From the NCBI GenBank assembly GCA_026214975.1, contig CM047810.1:41002113-41066112 (forward strand): a stretch of 64,000 nt of DNA. The letters are read 5' to 3'. This stretch comes from Gentiana macrophylla (Eukaryota; Streptophyta; Magnoliopsida; Gentianales; Gentianaceae). Shown here one piece after another: positions 12,229 through 24,137 of this stretch (positions are counted from its first letter, which is position 1; each line of letters begins with the position of its first letter). A program made the position numbers and the translations under genes. The notes under the pieces were generated by a model. The model did not search any database. It saw nothing but the letters and a program-made list of their open reading frames with translations, and had not been told where the DNA came from.

Positions 12229-12660
12229 GTTATGGGTATGATAATGTTGTATCGATGTTTGTATTGTGGTTTTATTTTTAAAAGTGTGCTTTTAGTTCGT
12301 ATTATTAATATGTGTGTTGTGGTTGTATTTCATCATTTTAAAGTCATGATGTGTTTTTATAAACTTAGATTTGCTTTAAATAAATTGAATATTATTATAT
12401 TTTATTTAAAGTTAAATTAAATTTTATTTTAATAAAAAATATTTTTTTTACTAATAACGATTTGTCACGAAAATAAAATGCACAACTAAATAATAATACA
12501 TTTATTTTTATTATATAGTTGAATTTTAGGATGGAATATTCTATGAATATTCTTATTTGATGTAGAACCATTAGAGTTGACGGATAAAATTTGATGTAAA
12601 AATCCCGGCAAATTGATGATTTGATGTATTTTTTGCCGGAGGCCGTTGGAGATGCTCTAA

Positions 12661-13066
12661 AGAATAAGTACGAAAATCCTCATTTTAATTCTCACATCAT
12701 TTTCCATTCTAATGTCATATAAGTATGAGATTGATGGTATATGAGGCCTGATTTCCAGTTTCCCTAAAGTACAACAATCGGCGTATGATATATATCTACA
12801 TATATCAGGGAGAACAACAACCATCAAATTAAAGCGAAACAAACAATCATCGTTCATTCAGATCTGAAATTTATACATAAGAAAAATTGCACTCATCACA
12901 GGGAACTGGGACTCTCAACCTATTACTATTAGACCAATAAAAATGAGACACGCATCGCACGGCCCCAAAAAAAGAAAAAGAAAAAAAGAACATTAAAAAA
13001 TTACAGTGTACATATATCACCAAAAATCCATGGCAGGAACAGGAGCGGTGCAGCTAAGCTGCTTAA
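12661..13066. other. Intergenic, possibly 3' region of the small ORF at 13067
   Basis: This is AT-rich DNA without a credible coding frame. If the short ORF on the minus strand at 13171-13067 is real, this stretch would hold its 3' UTR. Confidence 0.4.
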
Positions 13067-13171
13067 TTAGGAAGTAAAGAAGAATACAGGTTGAAGAAGA
13101 AAGTAAAGAAGCAAGAAACAAGTACAAGATACGCAGAGGAACGTCAAGCCGTATGCCACTCGAACCACCAT
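13067..13171 (-). CDS. Possible small hydrophobic peptide, 34 residues
   Basis: This frame is too short for usual ORF listings. On the minus strand ATG at 13171 opens a frame to TAA at 13067. The peptide starts MVVRVAYGLTFLCVSC and continues with a run of Leu, Phe and Tyr (FLLLYFLLQPVFFF) that would make one membrane span after a short N-terminus with an Arg. The region just upstream on the same strand (13180-13270) is rich in CTCTCTC and CTT/AAG triplets, like many plant 5' leaders. I do not recognise the family. Short ORFs of this size occur by chance, so the call rests on the leader-like context and the clean membrane segment. Confidence 0.35.
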   Translation of the reverse strand: MVVRVAYGLTFLCVSCTCFLLLYFLLQPVFFFTS

Positions 13172-13269
13172 GATTCCAGTTTCGCAAAATATTCAATCTG
13201 CTTCAATTTTCAGATGAGAATGTAGAGAGAGAGAAAGCTTTCGGGATCCGGGTCGGTATTCTTCTTCTT

Positions 13270-14095
13270 CTTCTTCTTTTGGATTTTTCGAAAATAAAAT
13301 TACATTAATAGACAGAACCTGCAAAACTGATGATAATGTTCTACTCTACTCAGACCTGCTATGATCTTAAATTTTATGTACGTGTAACGTATGGGAAGAG
13401 ATTTCGGATAAAGCAAATGGATAAGATTTTTATTTTAGATTTTAAATTCTTTTGGTCGGTTTCTTTTTGCTATTCATTACACGTGTCAAGTCGGACGTAG
13501 CTTCAGATCATAAATGGTGGGGAGTGATTTCCAATAAAAATTATAAAAAAAAAATGAATCGGTGGTCATGCGAATCGATAACATGCTTCTGGTCAACTAC
13601 TCTATCTCGAAACAAATATATAGTATATTCTTCCACGTTAAAATAAAATATAATGACAAGTTTCTGTGTTTTTTTTTTTTCCTTCACAAAAATGAATGTT
13701 TTTACTAAAGCCGGACAAACGCCGGTGACACTAACGGTAAACAAACAACAAAATTATTGTCAATACAAAGAACTCGCAAGCACTAGCGGACCACTGAATT
13801 TATTTCAGATGTGTCATCAGAGTCTAAAACTAATCTTTTATCTAAAAAAAATTTCAATGGGGTCACCAGGGTCTAAAACATCATTTTTTATCGACAAAAT
13901 GACACCTTTTAACAACAAAACTACATAGTTTTAATAGTTTAAAAAAAAAAAAAATTCGATTAAGTCGCGTGGCGACTCTCCCCGAGGCGTGGATCCGCCA
14001 TTGCTCGCAAGATAAGTTTTTACAAAACGAAAAACCCATGAAGGCCACACACAACCAAACCGGATACTAATTCAAACAGAGCAGCATATTACACT

Positions 14096-14161
<66 letters not shown>

Positions 14162-14568
14162 TATAACTTTATGGCCCAAGAACACCGACCACCAACTCCA
14201 CCACCCGCCGACACCGTACGGCATAAAAGAGCTCGTAAGAAAGACATCTCTTTCCGAAAGTGGTCAGCAAAGTCCGACATAGCACCGGTGAGAAAGCAGC
14301 AGCATCAACCTCCTAGCACTAGCCAAGAAGACGTGGGAAAAAATAAAGGAGCATGATACAACCGAGCTTGAAACGCTAGCAAAGGAGTGCTACTCAAAGC
14401 AGTAGAACAACCATCACCGGGAACTTATTGATCGGCAACCAAATCAACCACCGTTTCGACATAAAGTCATGGATCCATGAAACTCCAGGCAGGACCAAAA
14501 CAGCAACCCCCGATCTAAATCCCGCCACCACAATCTAGGCGGGAAAGAACCGGATCTAGTGGGGAAGG
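13270..14568. other. Intergenic; AT microsatellite and an unassigned short ORF
   Basis: Nothing conserved was recognised. An (AT)n microsatellite occupies 14112-14157. An ORF of 61 residues (14171-14356, MAQEHRPPTPPPADTV...) is Pro- and Lys-rich and resembles no family I know. The segment 14400-14560 contains GGCGGGAAAGAACCGGATC-type sequence, possibly debris of another repeat. Confidence 0.4.
14112..14157. repeat. (AT)n microsatellite
   Basis: About 23 AT units follow an A-rich run. Confidence 0.95.
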
Positions 14569-15383
14569 TGGTGTGTTGTTAACCCACCAAAATTATTTCT
14601 CTTCACCTTATAACTAGTATAGGGCGAGAATGAGTCGATCCCACGGGGAACAGTTGATTATTTCTTTTCAGAATAGTGATAAAAACAAGTTGTGTAGGAT
14701 GACTTTAAAATTAAGTATAAACTCACAAAGTATGCAGAATGAAATACTGGCAGAAAAATTAAAATTTAAAAGCTGAATAGAGCAAATAAGTAAGGAAAAA
14801 TCAAGTTGAGACGAATCCAGCTAAAGCCAATGTTTCCTCCCTAAATCAACACAATTGATCATTGATGCAGAAATGACTCATTTAATGCTTGATAAATTGG
14901 TTATAGCTAACCGCAACCGCGAATTAACCAGTTTTTCCTACAACCGATATCTAGGACAACCGCCACTAATTATTCCCTAATCGGAATCACACTCCTAACG
15001 ACCGCTAGAAGTTGGTGAACCGAAAGCATTAACTAGCAGAAAAACCCAATTTCTAGGTATTAAGCCAACCGGTCTAATTTTAACCATAGAACGCTTAATT
15101 CTCACAATAGTGATTCCTACGGGTGGCGATCCGGCAGAAATTTATCGTTTACCGCTTTTAATTTCACCTAAACAACCGTCTTGGTGTAAATTTTGACGAT
15201 GAACTAGACAATTAACCTAAAAACCCTGCAGTGGAAATTAGATTGATCTTCTAATTCTAATTCGATTAAAGCAGAGAATAAAACGATACCAACAATTAAA
15301 CGAGGATAAATATCAATTTGATCTCACAATTACTAGATTTAGGGATTCACAATGATTTAACTGGAGAAAGGTAATTTAGCTAC

Positions 15384-15515
15384 AGTTAAATAATGTCTAC
15401 TATGTTTATTATTGTGTTAGTATGTTGACTTGTGAAAGTGTGTGCTATTTAATGTATGTAAAAAGGACAGATGCGTATGTAATAATATTATCATCTTTCC
15501 TTCTGTTTTAAGTCT
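15384..15515 (+). repeat. 5' LTR of copia-1
   Basis: 132 bp, base for base the same as 20224-20355. It begins AGTTAAATAATG and ends TTTTAAGTCT, so it does not have the normal TG...CA ends. Confidence 0.92.
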
Positions 15516-15527
15516 TGGTATCGGAGC
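15516..15527 (+). promoter_or_regulatory. copia-1 primer binding site
   Basis: TGGTATCGGAGC is one base off the initiator-Met tRNA complement TGGTATCAGAGC and touches the LTR end directly. Confidence 0.8.
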
Positions 15528-15557
15528 CCGAGGTTCGCCGGCGTCTTGATCTTCACC

Positions 15558-18500
15558 ATGACTACTGCAGCGTCTGAAGCTGTGATAGCGGCGGCAATCA
15601 CCACAACCGCTGGAGAAACATCGCCCCGGCCACAGAACACTCAAACAAGAGCTGATTCTGTTTCAGCTGTTGTTGGACTTGGATTCACTCATGGCTCTCT
15701 TTCAAGTCTCGCTGGAGCAACGCCGACTGGCATTCCGACTTCAGCTCTTTTTGGAACTACTACCTTTGCACCTAGAAGCTATATGCAGCAAGGATTTATT
15801 CCAGAGTCTAGTTTTCCTTCTATATCAGGTTTGACCTTTGGTAGGATAGACAACAATCCTCTGTACTTGAGCACTGGTGGTTCTTCCTTACCACCTGCAC
15901 CTAATCTTGGTCCTTTTAACTCCTTTGGGAACCTACCTATGTCGAATCCCCCCTTTACTGGTAACCTTAATCAGGTTTGCTGTGTTAAATTAGATCGATC
16001 TAATTATCTGTTGTGGAAATCTGTTGTTCTGCCCATTATTAGAGGTCATCGTTTAGAGAACCATATTCTTGGTGAAGAAATGCTTCCTAGACCAGGTTTA
16101 AACTCTTTGTCTGTGTCACCTTCACCGTTCCAACGACCACAGACTGTCGAAGAGTGGAGTGTTACTGATCAGTTACTGATAGGATGGCTAATGAGCTCTA
16201 TGACTACTGAAGCTCTACAAGAGGTTGTAGGATGCACTTCTGCTAGAGAAATTTGGTTAACCCTAGAGACCTTGTTTAACAGTCAGGCAGAAGCTAGAAT
16301 GTTGGAATACAAGAGTGCTTTAACCAGAGCCACCAAAGGGTCAAAGTCTATGGCAGATTATTTAGCATGAGATGAAGTCATATTCGACAACTTAGGCTCC
16401 TGCTTTGGATATCCTATATCAAACCGAGCTCATCCTGGCTACTCTTGGTGGACTTGATAGGGAGTATGAAGCAGTTATTGTGAATTTGACAGCAAGAGTG
16501 GGCTCTATGAATTGGCAAGAAGTTCAGTTCCAACACCTTGTCCATGAGAGGCTCCTAGCTAGGTTTAATGGTGGTATTGGCGGTGGTGATCATGGTGGAC
16601 CGATTGCAAACTATGTCGACCAATAGCAATCATAGACCTAATTACACTCAAAGACCTGGAAATCACTTCAACAACAGCTATAGAGGGAGAGGTGGTCGAA
16701 ATAATAGAGGCAGAGGTGGAGGTAGGAACTCCAGTAGCAACAGCAACAGGCCCGTGTGCCAGTTGTGTGGCAAGAGTGGGCACATAGTTACTGCATGCTG
16801 GCACAGATTTGAGCAAGATTTTGTTCCTTCTAACTCCAACAACTCTTCCAAACAGGCTATGGTGGCTACACCTCAGAGTGTTCATGATGGAGCTTGGTAT
16901 CTTGACAGTGGGGCAACAAATCACATAACTTCTGATATTAATAATCTGCACATCACTGGAGATTACACTGGTTCAGACAATCTAACAGTGGGAAATGGTG
17001 AGCAACTTTCTATACAACATGTTGGTTCTTGTTTTCATCCTACCCATAACAGTCAGTCTTTGCACCTTAAAAACTCTTTACATGTTCCCAATATGACAAA
17101 GAATCTAGTGAGTGTCTCTCAACTCACCAATGACTATCCTGTTATCATAGAATTTGACAATCATTGTTGTTATGTTAAGGACAAGGAAACCAAGACCCTG
17201 CTGCAAATAGGAGTTCTTAGAAATGGCACATGTCGAGTTCTGTCATCCAAAGATCCGATCAACAAAGCTCTCTCCAATCCAAGAAGCGATCGAGAATCCA
17301 ATAAAATTATCGTAATGCTTTTGTTTGTTCTCTTATTTTAGACAAAAATCTTGATGTTTGGCATAAGAGGCTTAGTCACCCTCTAAGTCGTGTTAAAAAC
17401 CATTTTGAACTCTTGTAATATCAATCTTGTGGATGATTTATCTTTTTGTGAGGCCTGTCAGTTTGGGAAATTGCATGATTTACCTTATCCTAAATCCACC
17501 TTTCATGCTAATTCTGTTTTAGATATGATATACACTGACCTATGGGGTCCAGCACCTGTTACTTCCACTTTAGGATATCACTACTATATTCACTTTGTTG
17601 ATGATCACTCTAGGTACACCTGGATTTTCCCTTTGAAACACAAATCTGATGCCTTGTCTACCTTCATTGCCTTCAAGAAACTTGTTGAAAATCAGTTTCA
17701 AACCACCATTAAATGCATTCAGTCTGATTGGGGGGGAGAATATAGAGTCTTTGAATCTTATCTTAAAGAACATGGGATTGCTTTTAGACATCCCCTCGTC
17801 CCTCATGCTCATGGTCAACATGGTAGTAAGAGAAAGGAAACATAGGCACATTGTGGAGATGGGCACGACTCTCCTTGCTCAATCTTCCATGCCACTTAGA
17901 TTCTGGTGCACAGTTTTGATCAGTGTGCAAATCATTAATGATCTTCCCACACTGTTCTAAATAACAAGTCACCCACTCAAATTCTCTGAAAAACAAGCTG
18001 ACTACTACTAGATATAAGGTGTTTGGGTGTGCCTGTTACCCTAATCTCAGACCTTACAACAGTCATAAGTTCAGTTATCATTCCACTAAGTGTGTGAACC
18101 TAGGTTTAAGCACTCAGCACAAAGGTTACAAGTGCCTTGATCAATCTGGAAGGATCTACATTAGTAGAGATGTTGTCTTCAATGAACATGAATATCCCTT
18201 CAAAACCGGTTTCTCTCAAGGCCCTAATAGGGCTGTCCTTGTTGACCCTAATCTTGTCAATACCTACCCCTTTTCTCTAAATATACCTACCGCTGATTCC
18301 ACTCCTTCTGAGAATCACAATCCTACTACTATTGAAAACTCTAATAAGGATCCTTGTCAAGGTGTGTGTCGACTTTGAAGGCTGTTCATGAGAGTCCTAT
18401 CACGACCCTAGCTCTAGTCTGTATCATCCAAATCCAATGGATCTCCTAGTCCCTTCACTCACTCTCCTGTCCTAACTCCTCATACATCTCCTCAAGACCT

Positions 18501-20160
18501 AGATCCTAATTCTGAAAGTTCTTCCTCATCCTTCTCACCCAGTAGTGTGGAACAACCTATGACACCTCTTAGACCTACTGGTCATCATATGCAAACCAGG
18601 TCCAAAAGTGGCATCTATAAGCCCAAAGCCTATCACTCTTACATCACCAGATCCAATATCCCTGCTCACCTAACTGAACCTGTTAAAGTGTCTGATGCTC
18701 TAAGTAATCCTCAGTGGAAGCAGGCTATGATAGAGGAATTTGAGGCTCTTCAACATAATCATACATGGGACTTGGTTTTCTTTGAACCAGACAAAATCTT
18801 GTTGGAAACAGATGGGTTTTCAAGCTCAAGCGAAGTCCGATGGATCAGTGTTAAAACACAAGGCAAGGCTTGTGGCCAAAGGATATCTGCAAACTTATGG
18901 TGTGGATTTTACTGAGACCTTTAGTCCAGTTGCTAAAGCCTCTACAATTAGAATTGTTCTAACAGTTGTTGTGATGTTCAAGTGGACCATTAGGCAGGTA
19001 GACATTAATAATGCCTTTTACGAATGGTCCAATCGGTGAAGCCATTTTTATGCCACGGCTGAGGATTTGAAGATCTTTCTTTAGACCTCGGTGTGTTTTG
19101 AGACTTAATAAAGCTTTGTATGGACTCAAGCAAGCTCCAAGAGCCTGGTTCAAAGTGCTATAAGATCTCGAGATGCTTGAGTGGGGTTTTACTCGGTCTA
19201 GGTGACAATTCCTTTATTTGTGTTGAAGGCGATGTACATTTAATATATGTGTTAATCTATGTTGATGACATTTTGGTGACAAGGAGCTCGATGGTCAAGT
19301 TCAAAATTTCATCCAGATGCTACACTCAGATTTGCCCTAAAGGATCTGGGACTATATCACATTTCTTGGGGATGCAAGCTTACGTAAATTCGAGGGATTG
19401 ATGCTTTCACACAGGAGCATTATGCAGGACAACTTCTAAAAGGTTGAATATGGAGAACATTAAAGGTTGCAATACTCTATATGTCATTGGTAATCATCGA
19501 GCCCTAATCAAGGTGAGTTATTGCAAAATCCTCTTATCTATAGAAGTGCCATTGGAGGCTTGCAATTTCTCACCTCTACTAGACCGGATATCTCATAATT
19601 CGTGAACTATCTAAGTCAGTTCATGCAAACTCCCACTTGTGGTTCTTTGGATGACATTAAAAAACTCTTGAGATATGTCAAGGAAACCTTACATTCTGAT
19701 CTGTTCTTTTCAACCAAGTGGTACTCTTTCCTTGCAAGGATTTTACGATCTTGATTGGGCATGTTTTCCTTCCGATAGGAAATCACATCCTTTGGATATT
19801 GTGTCTATCTTGGGTCCTCCACGATTTCATGGTGTTCTAAGAAGCAATCTGTGGTTTCTAGGTCAAGCCTGAGAATCTGAGTCTGAGATCTTTAGCTAAC
19901 TCGTCGGCAGAAATGGCATGGATTGAAACAGCTGCTTAAGGAGATGAAAGTGAAATCGCTGAACGGAACAAAGTGGCATGGTGTGATAGCTTGAGTGCTA
20001 GTTCCTTGGCTCAAAATCCATCTACCATGCTAGAACTAAGCACATTGAAGTGGATGTTCACTTCATTAGAGATAAGATCTTGAATAAAGAGTTGGTCATC
20101 AACTATATTCCATCGAGAATCACAGATAGCAGATGTCTTCACTAAAGCTTTGTCTGTGAA
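15558..20160 (+). pseudogene. copia-1 gag-pol polyprotein, many frameshifts
   Basis: ATG at 15558 opens gag with the UBN2-type domain (VKLDRSNYLLWKSVVLPII) to a stop at 16368. Frames then alternate. 16405-16626 gives the gag end. 16568-17341 gives the zinc knuckle CQLCGKSGHIVTAC and protease YLDSGATNHITS. About 17342-17845 gives the integrase HHCC region (WHKRLSHP, CEACQFGK) and two catalytic Asp (YTDLWGP, QSDWGGEY); the Glu part ERKHRHIVEMG is in another frame. RT pieces at 18547-19401 include VDINNAFYEW and LIYVDDILVT. ADVFTKALSV (20128-20157) closes RNase H. At least eight frame changes or stops make it non-functional. Confidence 0.9.
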
Positions 20161-20223
20161 TCAGTTCAACAACTTCAGGAGCAAACTAAATCTGTTACCT
20201 GGGACATTTAGCTTGAGAGGGGG

Positions 20224-20355
20224 AGTTAAATAATGTCTACTATGTTTATTATTGTGTTAGTATGTTGACTTGTGAAAGTGTGTGCTATTTAATGTATGTA
20301 AAAAGGACAGATGCGTATGTAATAATATTATCATCTTTCCTTCTGTTTTAAGTCT
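20224..20355 (+). repeat. 3' LTR of copia-1
   Basis: 132 bp, identical by eye to the 5' LTR. Confidence 0.92.
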
Positions 20356-21000
20356 GCTACACATGATCATAATAATATACATAAGAAATAATCAAAATAC
20401 CTTATTTAATTGTAGAAAATTAAGAAGAATGTAGTTGATGAAAATAAATCCTAGGAAATAAATAAACTCAAGTCGCACTGCTGTTCCTCCAATGTCGACT
20501 AAAATCTGAATGAATCTACCAAAATAATATGTGTTCCCCTTTCTTTTCTACGTTGGCCTCCTCCTTCTTCTTTTTTAAAGGAATTTTCTATTAATTAATA
20601 ATATAAATAATCCTAATAAAAAACTAATAAAATAATGAAGTAGTATACATCCATAAAGTCAGAATATGTAAAAATAAAAAATAAAGAGTGTTTAATGATG
20701 TTGTAATGAGCCATAATTTCGCAGCCAACTCGATTCGTTTCTGCCCAGCTCGCTGCCTAATGGTAGGATCCTGCCGTTCCAGCTTTTAGCTTTTCAGCAC
20801 TGTTTTCTTTTCCGACTCGATTGCTTCACTTCCACTTTGTCTAAATAGCTCCAAATGACTCCAAAATGCCTCAAAACATCCAAAATATGCCTCCATCATA
20901 TAGGTCCTGAAAAACATCAAAAACAACCACCCAAGCGAGATCTTTTCGTAGAAAACGCCCTAAAATTGCACCATATATGTAGTCAAATATGAACCTATCA

Positions 21001-21040
21001 AGTTCCCCCGCACTTAAATGGATGCTTGTCCTCAAGCATC
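21001..21040 (-). promoter_or_regulatory. ATH-2 terminal polypurine tract with upstream hairpin
   Basis: On the minus strand a perfect 8-bp stem (GATGCTTG / CAAGCATC, 21040-21021) with loop AGGA is followed at once by CATTTAAGTGCGGGGGAACT (21020-21001), which ends at the 3' LTR. This tract primes plus-strand DNA synthesis. The hairpin has counterparts in ATH-3 and ATH-4. Confidence 0.8.
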
Positions 21041-21760
21041 GTACTCTCATCCCAAAAGAAAGAAAAAAGAAAAGAAAAGAGAGTGCACTAAGGGACCTAG
21101 CAATGATAGGCATGACCTACAACTAACGTGAATGCAACACACCATATTAGTGTCCAAACATGACCCTTGTCCAACTTTATCATCCATCTCGCATATCATA
21201 ACTCAAATCAAAGGACAATCAAACAATGCATACCACACACTAGTGTTCATACTCACCACATTATCATATTGGTTCACACATTTTCAAGTAGGAAAAATCA
21301 ATGAGCCTCAACTGTCCTCACAGATAATCACTCAATTTATAGAAATGCAACGGGACAATTCACTCACACTCAAAATCAACGCCGACACCAAGCATTACCA
21401 TATGTTTGCATATCAATCTAATCTCTACCACTACACATTCGAATTCTAACGCACAAATCAAGAGGTCTTTAACAAGGTTGTAACGGGGTCAGGGACTGAA
21501 AATAAGGTGGGGAAAGGGAAAAATATGGGTTAAAAGTGTGTCATCAAGCAATAAGAGCAACTACTTTTCAATGAAATTTACATTCCAAATAATAAGAGCA
21601 ACTGCTTTCTGGCAAGTCCCAAATGACATATATACAAAACAGATGAGGACCAACTCAAACTTGCAGCAACAGTAAGGAAGCAATCTCAATATAGGATGAA
21701 AAGCATAGTTTACTCTCATGGCTCAATGACACAATAGGGTATCAAAAAAGGGGATCTCGT

Positions 21761-22255
21761 AAGAAAAAGGCTTATGGTTAATATTTCTGGAGCTAGTCAA
21801 ACGAAGGGTCAGGCTAGACAGGGCTCACTAGGGGGTATAATTATCGGGTGGCCAACAAAAGTGGGTCTAGAGCGGGGTTAATCCTAAGTGCCTCAATCAT
21901 TTTAATGCGACGGATCCGAAATAAGATGCGGTCTCGAAAAGTATATCAATTCAAATTCTAGAATGACATGGCATTGCGTGATACCACTCAAAGGAAAAGA
22001 ATTGAGCGAGTGCGCTCTTTGGCTAAGTAAACCTTACTTTTAAGTGGCTTTCGTTAAGGTTCAAAAAATTTAACACCAAATATCCACAAACCAATATGAT
22101 AAGGTGAATGCGCATCAACAAAAGTGTGTGCTTGCAATGGGTCATTATTGTTCGGTTCTCATTATTCAACACAAGATAAATCGAAAAAGTTGGTAAAGTG
22201 TCATGTGAATTCCCCCATGGTGTGGTGAAATCCTAAGAGTGCCTATCAATGCAAC
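21761..22255. repeat. Left arm of a 495-bp inverted repeat in ATH-2
   Basis: It is the reverse complement of 24138-24631 at about 95% identity by eye. It lies in the 3' non-coding region between the two polypurine motifs. Confidence 0.93.
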
Positions 22256-22277
22256 CTAAGTATGTGCAATATGCAAT

Positions 22278-22318
22278 AGCTCCCCCACACTTAAACCATA
22301 CATTGTCCGCAATGTATG
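22278..22318 (-). promoter_or_regulatory. ATH-2 internal polypurine motif with hairpin
   Basis: A perfect 9-bp stem CATACATTG / CAATGTATG with minus-strand loop CGGA (22318-22297) directly precedes GTTTAAGTGTGGGGGAGCT (22296-22278). The tract is nearly identical to the terminal tract of ATH-3 although the rest of the two elements differs. Confidence 0.75.
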
Positions 22319-22449
22319 TTAAAGTGTAGAAAAGAACATGAAATGTATAAATATGTACGAACTGGAAATGCATGAAAAGCAAGTAATGCCATGATATGCA
22401 TGTGGCTAGCTATGATATAAAAAACAAAAAAAGAATAAATAAAAAGAGG

Positions 22450-24124
22450 TTAAGAATATGTCACCGAGTAGGCGGAGAGGGTGGAGAAACCACCGGGGGG
22501 AACCAAGGTGTGCATCAAGGCCACGAGCTCCCGGAGAGTAGCGGAAACGGTAGTCATCTCAGTGGTCAAGGACGCAACTTGAGTTGTCAAAAGTGTGGTT
22601 TGATCGGTCAAAGTGGTAACTTGACTCTGCACATGCGCTAACTCCGCAGTCAAAGCGGCCAAATGTTCAGGTGCACAATCATATGGAGCGGCCTCGTCAT
22701 CAATATCATCGACCGGTGTACCTGCAACATCAATACTAGGCAACGAGATGAGGCTAGACTCGGCCATACAAGCGACTCCCTCCTTCTCTTTAACAAAATG
22801 TATACTTTTCAAATAAGGGAGATCCAAGTAAAGCACAGAAGGATGGGTTAAGGTGAGAGGATGCTCAATAGGATCAAAGCCAGGTAAATTGACCGCTAGA
22901 CGTGTAATAAGTGGACCCATGGTCAACCCTCGGTGTTTAACCGTGGATGTAGCATTAGACACAGACTCGAATCGTGAAGCAGCCCAATACCCAAATGAAT
23001 GTGTTTTCCTTTCCTCATACCCCATAAAAAAAATAAAATTCGGTTTCGGTGGTAAGGTTAGCGGAAGAGGTCCGCACACAAAAATTTGAAGATAGAAAAC
23101 GCTTCAAAATTCGCAAACTAGGGTCAATGATTCGACAGTCTTGCGTCTTTCGATTATGAAAAAATCCGTCATGCAAAAAGTGAGCAACCCAGAAATCATA
23201 CTTAATGTGCATGATATTGCTAGGTTTGTCGCATTTATAATGCGCATAGGACGGGGAGTGTGTCTCCTCTTCGGTGTAAAAGCCTAAGTGAATAGCAAAT
23301 TCCGACAACGACAAATCAAATTTTTGACCCAATAAGCGAAAATGCAGAACGTTGGGCGTATCAAAGGTGTATTCCGCAGGTAGCCTAAATGTGAAGGTGG
23401 AGTAAAATTCATGCATTAGCTCAATATAGGAACACTCATTCACATACAGAAAAGCACCCCAACCAATATTATCCAAATATTCTTTCACCTCATTCAATAC
23501 ACCCAATTTTTCTAAAGTCTCTAGGTGAAATAAACGGCAAGGAGTAACTTGTTTCTGAGAAATGTACTCATACCTGCGTTTTTCGGTTGGCGTCTTGAAT
23601 GTGAGGTATCCACGGAGTTGATTGCGGGAAGGTGGAAGTGTCTCCTTACCATTGGCCTTTTGATTCTTCTTTCGGGGTAGGGCGGCGGATTTGGAGCTTG
23701 CCTTGGAAGTGGTTGTGCGTTTCTGTCCCCGAACTGAAGTTGGGTGAGTAATTGACGGGGCTGAATTTAATTGGGGCATGGAAATTTGCTGGGGCTGCAT
23801 AGGATTTGCAATTGAAATTGGAAGTGTAGTGTCGGGGTCGGGTAAGAAGTTTGTGGTTGGAGAAGTTTGATGTGGAGGTGGGCTCATGGCTGTAGGGGTT
23901 GGCGGAGGAGTATAGGTGGTTGAATTGGAAGTTAAGGGAGTAGTGGCGGGGATGGAGGATTTTCCGACTGGTTTTTGGGGGTGGTTATCGGGTTGAGCAG
24001 TGGTGGGGGTTAAATCTGAGATGGAAGCAGGAATGGGTTTAGAGGGGATGGTAGAACGGGAATTAGTGGACGAAGAAGGGTGTATCTTCGTCATTGAAGA
24101 ACGTCCAGCGGCTATGGCGGACAT
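22450..24124 (-). pseudogene. Athila env-position ORF3 (plant transposon protein domain), one frameshift
   Basis: The first ATG is at 24124 (MSAIAAGRSS). A 30-codon upstream extension lacks an ATG and lies in the inverted repeat. The N-terminal third is low-complexity Pro/Ser/Thr. A basic patch follows (ALPRKKNQKANGKE), then the conserved domain (YLTFKTPTEKRRYEYIS, LEKLGVLNEVKEYLDNIGWG, FDLSLSEFAIHLGFYTEEE) known from ORF3/ORF1-type proteins of Athila elements. At an A-rich run near 23030 the frame slips. The same protein continues in 23079-22450 (FIFFMGYEERKTHSFGYW) and ends in a Thr/Leu heptad region (LTAELAHVQSQVTTLTDQTT) likely to form a coiled coil. Function of this protein class is not established. 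The position matches env, but I see no clear membrane span. Confidence 0.75.
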
Positions 24125-24137
24125 GGCCGGAGAGTGA

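Larger units (their letters stand above)
8587..12660 (+). mobile_element. PIF/Harbinger DNA transposon with both genes
   Basis: Perfect 12-bp TIRs bound the element: GAGCATCTCCAA at 8590-8601 and TTGGAGATGCTC at 12646-12657. A 3-bp TAA duplication flanks them at 8587-8589 and 12658-12660, the signature of the superfamily. The element body is 4,068 bp. It carries a Myb-type accessory gene on the minus strand and a DDE transposase on the plus strand, the usual two-gene set, transcribed divergently. The transposase is broken by one stop and one frameshift, so this copy would need help in trans. Confidence 0.93.
15379..20360 (+). mobile_element. copia-1: Ty1/copia retrotransposon in the ATH-2 LTR
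   Basis: The element spans 15384-20355 (4,972 bp) with GCTAC target copies at 15379-15383 and 20356-20360. The uninterrupted sequence survives in the other ATH-2 LTR at 25699-25711 (TTAGCTACACATG), which proves the boundaries. LTRs of 132 bp are identical. The PBS TGGTATCGGAGC follows directly, and a purine tract (CTTGAGAGGGGG, 20212-20223) precedes the 3' LTR. Protein order is gag, protease, integrase, RT, RNase H. Confidence 0.95.
14569..21000 (-). repeat. 3' LTR of ATH-2, interrupted by copia-1
   Basis: The two LTR pieces are 14569-15383 and 20361-21000, about 1,455 bp once copia-1 and one target copy are removed. They align with 25255-26341 from base 14928 onward with scattered substitutions. 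Minus-strand start is TGATAGGTTCATATTTGAC. Confidence 0.9.

Noticed and set aside
14171..14356. Host gene coding for MAQEHRPPTPPP...
   Set aside because: Short, biased composition, no splice context, next to a microsatellite and repeat debris.
22450..24124. Calling ORF3 an envelope protein
   Set aside because: Position fits env, but no signal peptide, cleavage site or clear membrane span is visible.
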